This document shows positions 56,274-64,000 of a stretch of DNA of 64,000 nucleotides, piece after piece (position 1 is the first letter of the stretch; each line of letters begins with the position of its first letter). The notes below the pieces were generated by a model, which was given only the letters and a program-made list of their open reading frames with translations, made no database searches and had not been told where the DNA came from. This DNA is from Nakamurella leprariae (GTDB lineage: Bacteria > Actinomycetota > Actinomycetes > Mycobacteriales > Nakamurellaceae). The position numbers and the translations under genes are program-made. Where the stretch lies: contig NZ_JAERWK010000023.1 in the NCBI RefSeq assembly GCF_016918035.1, positions 142,261 to 206,260 of the forward strand, read 5' to 3'.

Positions 56274-56364
56274 CGCCGCGTCGCTCGTCCGGCGCGTGGT
56301 CGGGCTGGGCGGCGACGACGCTCCGACGTCCGGAACCGTGCCCCGACTCGTTTACCGTGGTCGC

Positions 56365-57342
56365 GTGTCCAAGAAGAGTGCCCGCCGGTCCGCCGGCGCT
56401 GATGCAGCCGCCGCCAATGCCGCCAGCACCGCGGCCTCCGCTTCGGTCGACAACCCGCGCCGCCCGTGCCCGTGCGGATCGGGCCGCCGGTACAAGGCGT
56501 GCCACGGGTCCGGCGACGTGCCCGACCTGATCGTCACCCGGCCGTTCGAGGGGTTGGCTGCGGAGACCGAGCTGATCGCGCTGCGCGAGTTCGTGCCGTC
56601 GGCGACGGCGCCGCTGACGCTGCGCGGGGAGTCGTCCGTCCCGTCGGTGACGCTGGGCACCGTGCTGCCCGGCGCGGCCGCGGCGCTGACCAGGGTGGAC
56701 GGCTCGCTGTTCATCGGCCTGCAGGTGCAGACCCACTCCGGTGATCTGGCCCGCGATCTCGGTGCCGCCATCGAGTGGGGGCTGGCCGCCGGCCCGTCCA
56801 AGATGCTGCCCGTCGTCGGCCGCGCGACCGAGGGGCCGCGGTTCGGCGACCTCGTCGTCGACGAGCCGCTCCAGGTGACCGTGCAGGACGACTTCGCCTG
56901 GTGGCTGGACTCGACGCCGGATCCGGGTTCGGAGGTGGCGGTCTCGCTGGAGCGGGCCAACGCCGCGATCATGCCGAGCGCCCGCGTCGCCGATCTGCCC
57001 GGCGCCTACTGGGTCGACGCCGGTGACAAGGCGCACCTGCGCTGGGTGCGCTCGGAGGACGAGTCGGCGCTCATGGCCGGCCTGGCCCGGCTGGCCGCGG
57101 CCGACGAGCTCGGCCTGTGCGAGGGCTCCCGCTACGTCGGGTCGTTCCGCGCCCACGGCTGCCTGGTGCCGGTGTGGGACCTTGACCGCGAGGCGCACGC
57201 CAGCGAGTGGGCCGGTCCGGCCGCGGCGTTCGCCGAGCGTCTGGACGCCGCCCTGGCCTCGGTGGCCGCCGGTCAGGAGCTGACCGACGCCGAGCGGCGC
57301 GCCCGCGACGGCATCCGCGGCCGGCAGTTCACCCTGCGCTGA
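56365..57342 (+). CDS. DUF5926 family protein with SEC-C zinc motif
   Basis: A 325-residue actinobacterial protein. After a basic Ala/Ser-rich N-terminus comes the SEC-C metal motif CPCGSGRRYKACHG near residues 35-48, as in the C-terminus of SecA, then a conserved soluble domain of unknown function. SEC-C in SecA binds zinc and contacts SecB or ribosomes, so a role in translation or export is conceivable. GTG 56365 begins SKKSARR; an earlier GTG in frame adds an unlikely tail. Eight bases separate its stop from the ABC-F start. Confidence 0.85.
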   Translation: MSKKSARRSAGADAAAANAASTAASASVDNPRRPCPCGSGRRYKACHGSGDVPDLIVTRPFEGLAAETELIALREFVPSATAPLTLRGESSVPSVTLGTVLPGAAAALTRVDGSLFIGLQVQTHSGDLARDLGAAIEWGLAAGPSKMLPVVGRATEGPRFGDLVVDEPLQVTVQDDFAWWLDSTPDPGSEVAVSLERANAAIMPSARVADLPGAYWVDAGDKAHLRWVRSEDESALMAGLARLAAADELGLCEGSRYVGSFRAHGCLVPVWDLDREAHASEWAGPAAAFAERLDAALASVAAGQELTDAERRARDGIRGRQFTLR

Positions 57343-57350
57343 CGCCCGTC

Positions 57351-59042
<1,692 letters not shown>

Positions 59043-59044
59043 CG

Positions 59045-59890
59045 CGCTGGGTTCACGCCCGCCTGACAGACCGGACACGAGTACAGCTTCCGCCCGACCA
59101 TGACCTGGGTGCTCACCGGGGTGCAGCAGCGCCGGCAGGGCAGTCCGGTCCGGCGGTACACGGAGTGCGCGTCCTCCCGGGGCACCGCGAAGCGCGGGTG
59201 GGTGCAGTCCTCGGGGCGGGTGGTGATGATGCGCCCGGCGCGCACTCCGGCGGTCATCAACCGGACCAGATCCGCCCACATCGCCCTCCAGCTGTCGTGG
59301 TCGAGGCCCCGGCCCGGTCGGAACGGCGAGATGGACTGCCGGAACAGCACTTCGGCCTGAGAGACGTGCCGACCCCGGCCAGCACGGCTTGGTCCATGAG
59401 CAGCGCGCCGATGGCGACCCGGCTCCGGGTGATCCGTTCCCAGGCCTTGTCGGGGTCCGACCGGCGTCGTGGGTCCGGGCCCAGTCGGGCCAGGATGAGC
59501 TGCATCTCGTCGTCGGTGATGACCTCGCAGGGCGTGGCGCCGCTCAGGTCGGTCCACCCGCCGTCCCCGCCGGGACCCGGGCCCGCCCACCGCATGCGCA
59601 GCGCTCCGCGCGGCTCGGGCGGCGCGGCCGGAGGTGACCGTGCCGGAGAGGCCGAGGTGGACGTGGACGAAGTCCCGACCGAATCCGGAGGAGTCGGTCG
59701 AGCGAGGTACGAGCGAGAGCGGGCTCTGACCATCGAATCCGGAGGAGTCGGTCGAGCGAGGTACGAGCGAGAGCGGGCTCCGACCATCGAATCCGGAGGA
59801 GTCGGTCGAGCGAGGTACGAGCGAGAGCGGGCTCCGACCATCGAATCCGGCGAAGAGGTGCTTGGTGCCATCCCGGCGGGATCCGGCCGC
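59045..59890 (-). pseudogene. Nei/Fpg-type DNA glycosylase, truncated, repeat-disrupted and frameshifted
   Basis: Pieces of an endonuclease VIII-like enzyme in order on the minus strand: GTKHLFAGF (about 59870), then three 54-bp repeats, then VHVHLGLSG (about 59670), ITDDEMQLILARLGPDP and ITRSRVAIGALLMDQAVLAGVG in a second frame, then AEVLFRQSISPFRPG and the zinc finger CRRC..CPVC in the first frame again. The N-terminus with the catalytic Pro-Glu is missing; the sequence upstream is the start region of the dehalogenase gene. At least two frame changes are needed, one near 59375 where a single lost base in GGCAACGTC would suffice. Clearly not functional as read. Confidence 0.85.
59681..59842. 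repeat. Three tandem 54-bp repeats
   Basis: Unit starts at 59681, 59735 and 59789, each beginning GAATCCGGAGGAGTCGG and nearly identical; a fourth begins at 59843 but breaks after eight bases. The unit holds GAGCGAGGTACGAGCGAG and is a multiple of three, so frames stay open across it on both strands. It sits between two halves of the glycosylase remnant, in line with insertion and expansion of an intergenic repeat. Confidence 0.9.
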
Positions 59891-59945
59891 GTCGGCGATG
59901 CGACCATGGCGGTCCGCCGTTCCGTCCCGACTGATCGGAAACTCG

Positions 59946-60671
59946 ATGCGCGCAGTCCTCGACGAGGTCCGGTTCCTGGCCTTCGACGTCTTCGGCACGG
60001 TGGTCGACTGGCGGTCCAGCATCGCGCGGGCGGCCGAGCCGTTCCTGACCGGGCACGGCATCGAGGTCGACCCGTTGGTGTTCGCCGACGAGTGGCGGTC
60101 GCGGTACCAGCCTTCGATGGAAGCCGTCCGCACCGGGGTGCGCCCGTGGGTCCCGCTCGAGCGGTTGAACCGGGAGAGCCTGGAGACGGTGCTGGCCCGG
60201 CACGGTGTCGACTTCGGCGCGGTGACGGGCGACGAGCTGGCCGAGCTGAACCGGGCGTGGACACGGCTGGATCCGTGGCCGGACTCGGTCGTCGGCCTCA
60301 CCCGGTTGCAGCGGCGGTTCCCGATCGGGCCGCTGTCCAACGGATCCATCGCCGGGATGCTCGCCCTGGCCCGGTTCGGTGGTCTGCCCTGGAACGTCAT
60401 CCTCGGCGCGGAGATCGCCCACAACTACAAGCCGATGCCGCAGACGTACCTGCGCTCGGTGGAGGCGGTGGGCCTGCGGCCTGACCAGGTGGCCATGGTC
60501 GCGGCGCACAACGCGGACCTGCGGGCGGCGCGGGCGGTCGGGTTGCGGACTGTGTTCGTGGCGCGGCCGCTCGAGTTCGGGCCCGGGCAGACGGCCGATC
60601 TCACGGCCGAGGACGACTGGGATCTCGTCACCGGGTCGATCACCGAGGTCGCCGATCTGCTCGGGTGCTGA
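59946..60671 (+). CDS. Haloacid dehalogenase type II (HAD superfamily)
   Basis: A 241-residue HAD hydrolase of the L-2-haloacid dehalogenase group. The nucleophile Asp lies in LAFDVFGTVVDWR (residue about 14), followed by IGPLSNGS (motif II) and HNYKPMPQTYLRSVEAVGL (motif III Lys), with MVAAHNADLRAARAVGLRTVFV as the acidic end. In type II enzymes the loop is normally VAAHxxDL, as here. It could hydrolyse 2-haloacids or an unknown phosphate-like ester. ATG 59946 is chosen because homologues start a few residues before the nucleophile. Confidence 0.92.
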   Translation: MRAVLDEVRFLAFDVFGTVVDWRSSIARAAEPFLTGHGIEVDPLVFADEWRSRYQPSMEAVRTGVRPWVPLERLNRESLETVLARHGVDFGAVTGDELAELNRAWTRLDPWPDSVVGLTRLQRRFPIGPLSNGSIAGMLALARFGGLPWNVILGAEIAHNYKPMPQTYLRSVEAVGLRPDQVAMVAAHNADLRAARAVGLRTVFVARPLEFGPGQTADLTAEDDWDLVTGSITEVADLLGC

Positions 60672-61068
60672 CGGGTTCTGTCGGTGGGGCGGACGACTGC
60701 GTGGGGCGGTGGCCGCCGGCTCTTCGGGGTGCTCGCCCGTTTGCTGGCTCCGCCGAGCGGTCGACTGCGTTGTGGAACGGCGTGTTTCCGTGCTGATCGG
60801 TGAAGGCGGTGCGGATGGCGTCGTCTCGCGGCGGAGGCTGCGGCGACTGGCGCTCCGCGGGTCCCGGGCGGCAGTCGCGCACCTGTGCAGTTGGTTGACA
60901 GAACGAAGACTGCTTGGCTGAAGTGTGAGAGTTGCTGCGGCTGAACGGGATCGCGCCTCGAGTTTGCCGTGATTGAGAGGCGGGCCGTCGGAGCGACGGG
61001 AATCCGCCACCCGTCCGCGCTCAATGCTCACCTCGATCATCAGTCATCGACACGGTAGAATCGTACTC
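60672..61068. other. Gene-free region before the HNH gene
   Basis: Nearly 400 bases with only poorly coding open frames on either strand. Apart from the candidate leaderless promoter at its right end (61056-61061), nothing specific was seen. Confidence 0.4.
61056..61061 (+). promoter_or_regulatory. Candidate -10 box for a leaderless mRNA
   Basis: TAGAAT ends eight bases before the ATG at 61069, so transcription would start at or next to the A of the start codon. No Shine-Dalgarno sequence is present, consistent with leaderless translation. The -35 region is weak. Confidence 0.55.
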
Positions 61069-62463
61069 ATGTCCAGTACGACGATCGCCGAACCGGCACT
61101 GGCGGCCGCGGTCGTGTCGTGGGTCGACGCCCTCGCGGTGACGAGACCGGACGGACTGGATGAGCACGACCTGGTCGAGCTGATCGGCGGTCTCGAGCGG
61201 CTCAAGGCCGCGGCCGCGTCACTGCAGGCCCGCGCCACGACTGCGCTGCTGGACCAGCAACTCACCGGCTCCGACCGGTCTGCTTCGGCCGGCGAGCCGG
61301 GGGACGCGGCCACACGCCGCCGGGTGTCGGTGCGACGGTCGGTGGGAGCGCAGGTCGCGCTCGCCCGGCGGGTCTCACCCACCCAGGGCGGTCGGCACCT
61401 CGGGTTGGCCCTGTCCCTGCGCGACGAACTGCCCCATCTCGCGTCCGCGCTGCGCCGCGGCGAGGTCAGTGAATGGAAGGCCACGCTGGTGGCTCGGGAG
61501 ACCGCCTGCCTGTCCCGCGCTGATCAGCGCGCTGCCGACGAACAACTGGCCGACTCCTACGTCGGGCTGGGCGACCGGGCGCTGGCCGCCGAGGCGACGC
61601 GGATCGCCTACCGACTCGACCCGAAACAGGCGGTCGCGCGGAACGCCAAGGCTGCCAATGACCGGCGGGTCAGCCTCCGCCCGGCGCCGGACTGCATGAC
61701 CTACCTGACCGCGCTGCTGCCGGTCGTGCAGGGCGTCTCTGTGATTGCGGCGCTGCGGCGGCACGCCGACACCATCTTCGCCACCGGCGACGAGCGGGGC
61801 CGCGGCCAGGTCATGGCCGATGAGTTGGTTGCTCGCGTCACCGCCGTCGCCGCCCCCGCCGCCGCCGACACGGTCGAGGCCAGCGATGACGCTGCTGACA
61901 TGAGCGAGCTGCCCACCGTGCCCGCGGGCGTCGACCTGACCATCAACCTGGTCATGACCGACCGCACCCTGCTCGACGGCGACACCGAACCCGCGGTCGT
62001 CGTCGGCCACGGCCCCATCCCGGCCAGCCTGGCCCGGCACCTGATCCGCGAGGCTCCGGAATCGAGCCGGGTGTTCGTCCGCCGCTTGTTCACCGATCCG
62101 ATCGGCCAGGTGAGCCACGCTGATCCACGCAGACGCCGTTTCGGTCACCAGGACCGACAGTTCCTCATCGCCCGGGACCAGACCTGCCGAACACCCTGGT
62201 GCGACGCCCCCATCCGCCACGCCGACCACATCCAGCCCCACGCCACCGACGGCCCCACCGTGCTCGACAACGGCCAAGGATTGTGCGCCCGCTGCAACCT
62301 CACCAAAGACGAAGACGGCTGGCACACGACTGGTTCCGCGGCAGCTACCGTCGTCACCACCCCGACCGGCCACGAGTACCGCAGCACCCCACCAGGGCCG
62401 CCCACCTCAGCACCGTGGGGCAGCGCATCCGATCAGAGCGCAGAACCGCAGGTGGCTCGATGA
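61069..62463 (+). CDS. DUF222 / HNH endonuclease domain protein (13E12-type)
   Basis: A 464-residue protein of the family called 13E12 repeats in mycobacteria. A helical DUF222 domain covers about residues 10-330, with LVELIGGLERLKAAAASLQARATTALL and EVSEWKATLVARETACLSRADQR. The C-terminal HNH nuclease at about 375-425 has DRQFLIARDQTCRTPWCDAPIRHADHIQPHA followed by N..GLCARCNLTK, including both CxxC-type pairs. These genes are multicopy in actinomycetes and may be mobile; their role is unknown. The frame opens earlier, but ATG 61069 matches the family start and the -10 position. Confidence 0.9.
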   Translation: MSSTTIAEPALAAAVVSWVDALAVTRPDGLDEHDLVELIGGLERLKAAAASLQARATTALLDQQLTGSDRSASAGEPGDAATRRRVSVRRSVGAQVALARRVSPTQGGRHLGLALSLRDELPHLASALRRGEVSEWKATLVARETACLSRADQRAADEQLADSYVGLGDRALAAEATRIAYRLDPKQAVARNAKAANDRRVSLRPAPDCMTYLTALLPVVQGVSVIAALRRHADTIFATGDERGRGQVMADELVARVTAVAAPAAADTVEASDDAADMSELPTVPAGVDLTINLVMTDRTLLDGDTEPAVVVGHGPIPASLARHLIREAPESSRVFVRRLFTDPIGQVSHADPRRRRFGHQDRQFLIARDQTCRTPWCDAPIRHADHIQPHATDGPTVLDNGQGLCARCNLTKDEDGWHTTGSAAATVVTTPTGHEYRSTPPGPPTSAPWGSASDQSAEPQVAR

Positions 62464-62479
62464 CGATGCGGACGAGCGG

Positions 62480-62516
62480 GCCCGGCCCGGGTCGCGTCCT
62501 GCGTCCCAGGCCGGGC
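62480..62516 (-). terminator. 12-bp stem terminator between convergent genes
   Basis: GCCCGGCCCGGG (62480-62491) pairs with CCCAGGCCGGGC (62505-62516) with one mismatch, which is a G-U wobble in the minus-strand RNA. It therefore favours termination of the MetE-like gene ending at 62526. Confidence 0.7.
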
Positions 62517-62525
62517 GTCACGCGA

Positions 62526-63743
62526 TCAGCGGCGCTCGTCCGCCAGTGCGGCGCCCGCGGCCAGCGTCTGCAGCTTGGCCCAGGCGATCTGCGGGTGGAT
62601 GCGGCCGCCGAGACCGCAATCGGTGGAAGCGATCACCCGCTCCCGGCCGACCAGCGAGGCGAACCGCTGGATGCGGTCGGCGACCAGCTGCGGATGCTCC
62701 ACCACGTTGGTGGCGTGGCTGACCACCCCGGGAAGGATGAGCTTGCCGTCCGGCAGTTGCACGTCCTCCCAGACCCGCCACTCGTGCTCGTGACGCACGT
62801 TGCCCGCCTCGAACGAGTAGGCGCCTGCGTTGATCTCGAGCATCAGGTCGACGATGTGGCGGAATTCGACGTCGGTCGTGTGCGGACCGTGCCAGGACCC
62901 CCAGCACAGGTGGAACCGGATGCGGTCCTCGGGCAGTCCGCGCAGGGCGTGGTTCAGCGCCTCGACCCGGATCCGGGTGAACGCCCGGTAGTCCTCGACG
63001 GACGGCTCCGGGTTGATCTGGTCCCAGTTCTCGGCGATCGAGGGATCGTCGATCTGCAGCACCAGGCCGGCTTCGATGATGGCGACATACTCCTCGCGCA
63101 TCGCGTCGGCGCAGGCCCAGATGAACTCCTCCTCGGACGCGTAGTGCTGGTTCGAGATGCGCGAGCAGCTGCCCGGCGACAACGACGTGAGGAAGCCCTC
63201 GGCAGCACCGGTCTCGGCCAGTGCCGTCTTCAGGTTGGCGATGTCCTGGGTCAGCGCCGAGTGCCCGGTGTAGCGCAGCTCGCCGGTGCAGGTCGGGAAC
63301 GCCGCCGGCTTGCCCACCGTCACCCCGCTGTCCGGGTCGGTGTAGGCGTCGCGGAAGATCTGCCAGTCACGCCGGTCCGGGAAGCTGGTGAGCTGCACGT
63401 TTCCCGGCGTCGACCGCACCGGCGGCTGCGCGAACAGGCCGTCGTCGACGAGTTCGAGCCCCGAGAGGCGCTGGAACGAGTACGACCACCAGGCGCCGTA
63501 GTCGACCGCGCTGGACATGGACTTCCCGTACTCGCCGTCGCCGACGACCGTGATACCCGCGTCGACCTGGCGGCGCACCAGATCGGTGACGGCGTCGGAC
63601 AGCATGGCGTCGAACGCGGGGTCTGGCACCACGGTGAAGCCGTCGTCGGACAGCTTGCGGGCCGCATTCGCCGCGATGAGTTCGGGTGTGCGGGGCAGAC
63701 TTCCGGCGTGGGTGGTCTGGAACCGCTCAGAGCTGGTGATCAT
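62526..63743 (-). CDS. Cobalamin-independent methionine synthase-like (MetE C-domain) protein
   Basis: A 405-residue TIM-barrel protein related to the C-terminal catalytic half of MetE and to epoxyalkane:coenzyme M transferases; the N-terminal half of full MetE is absent. Probable zinc ligands are Cys in HLCWGSWHGPH, with nearby His, and Cys in ASTDCGLGGR; TTHAGSLPRTPELI near residue 8 is the family opening. Such stand-alone proteins handle thiol transfer to small substrates not yet defined in most genomes. ATG 63743 has GGAGAGG upstream; the frame is open 32 codons further. Confidence 0.88.
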   Translation of the reverse strand: MITSSERFQTTHAGSLPRTPELIAANAARKLSDDGFTVVPDPAFDAMLSDAVTDLVRRQVDAGITVVGDGEYGKSMSSAVDYGAWWSYSFQRLSGLELVDDGLFAQPPVRSTPGNVQLTSFPDRRDWQIFRDAYTDPDSGVTVGKPAAFPTCTGELRYTGHSALTQDIANLKTALAETGAAEGFLTSLSPGSCSRISNQHYASEEEFIWACADAMREEYVAIIEAGLVLQIDDPSIAENWDQINPEPSVEDYRAFTRIRVEALNHALRGLPEDRIRFHLCWGSWHGPHTTDVEFRHIVDLMLEINAGAYSFEAGNVRHEHEWRVWEDVQLPDGKLILPGVVSHATNVVEHPQLVADRIQRFASLVGRERVIASTDCGLGGRIHPQIAWAKLQTLAAGAALADERR

Positions 63744-63910
63744 GCTGGCCTCTCCGGGAACCGCGTGCCCGGATCGATCGATCCAGCGCGACGCGACGCC
63801 CTGGGAACGGGACTGGTCACATCGCAGGCGGATGCTCAACCGGCTGAGGGCCGGGAGCGCGAGGCCTCGCTGTTCGCGCGCTGCGCCGGCGACGCTAACA
63901 CATCCCGGAA

Positions 63911-63962
63911 CGGCGAACGGGCCGCCGACGGTCCGGATGGACCGCCGACGACCCGTTCGCCG
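63911..63962. terminator. Large nested hairpin at right edge
   Basis: Outer arms CGGCGAACGGG/CCCGTTCGCCG pair over 11 bp, inner arms CGGTCC/GGACCG over 6 bp around GGAT, with symmetrical seven-base internal loops. Lies about 170 bases upstream of the MetE-like gene. Probably a terminator for a gene entering from the right; an operator is possible. Confidence 0.55.
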
Positions 63963-64000
63963 CCGCCCGTGCGAGATCAGCCCGCGCGACCCCCCCGGCG

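Noticed and set aside
59681..59850. The 54-bp repeats as a CRISPR array.
   Set aside because: Units are directly adjacent with no spacers and no cas genes are present.
59165..60484. A long plus-strand ORF spanning the 54-bp repeats and the dehalogenase start.
   Set aside because: Kept open only by the multiple-of-three repeat and GC bias; the minus strand carries recognisable glycosylase pieces, and the + gene starts at 59946 in another frame.

Overview
The window is a very GC-rich chromosomal segment with strong third-position GC, frequent GTG starts, leaderless-type signals and dense 1-4 nt gene overlaps. Together with ANTAR, DUF222-HNH, DUF5926/SEC-C and LAxTG-type proteins this points to an actinomycete. 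A Nakamurella/Frankineae-like genus is plausible, but that is inference. No rRNA, tRNA, CRISPR array, integrase or transposase was recognised.

Layout. 1-2.75 kb: the 3'-truncated end of an FAD-dependent reductase, a diguanylate cyclase and a GAF-ANTAR regulator. 2.9-21.7 kb: surface-polysaccharide cluster A. It holds a DUF4012 membrane protein, an LAxTG wall protein, a chain-length/tyrosine-kinase fusion, Wzx flippase, pyruvyltransferase and Wzy polymerase on +. A coupled six-gene minus operon follows (GDP-fucose synthase, acetyltransferase, two GT4, an unknown, an APH-like kinase), then Gmd, a WcaI-like GT4 and a polyprenyl-phosphate sugar transferase on +. 21.9-23.4 kb: two SGNH-hydrolase-like paralogs that have both lost catalytic Ser and His; one is also frameshifted. 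23.9-25.9 kb: a three-gene, ATGA-coupled RiPP-like operon (small precursor with a lasso-type leader motif, PqqD-type recognition protein, nucleotidyltransferase/lasso-B2 peptidase fusion) with no cyclase in view. 26.3-29.3 kb: secreted CAP protein, lipoprotein, ECF sigma factor.

29.6-48.8 kb: polysaccharide cluster B, a nearly gap-free minus-strand operon of 15 genes. In transcription order: two Gmd-family enzymes, sugar transferase, GT2, Wzz, flippase, GT2, a giant Wzy-beta-propeller fusion, GT2, methyltransferase, RmlD-like reductase, a GT75/RGP-like protein, acetyltransferase, GT4, and a membrane-anchored TolB-like propeller. 49.4-54.7 kb: catabolic genes (arginine deiminase, a tandem pair of almost identical zinc dehydrogenases, class III aminotransferase). 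54.9-59 kb: rhodanese, DUF4328 protein, SEC-C protein and ABC-F ATPase. 59-59.9 kb: a decayed Nei/Fpg glycosylase gene interrupted by three 54-bp tandem repeats. 59.9-63.7 kb: haloacid dehalogenase, DUF222-HNH protein and a MetE-C-like protein.

How the genes fit together. Each polysaccharide cluster carries its own initiating sugar transferase, flippase, polymerase and chain-length protein, so two Wzx/Wzy-type polymers are likely made. Both use GDP-mannose-derived deoxysugars: GDP-fucose in A, and probably GDP-rhamnose or a related sugar in B. The RiPP-like operon and the SGNH pseudoenzymes sit between them and are the least explained part of the window.
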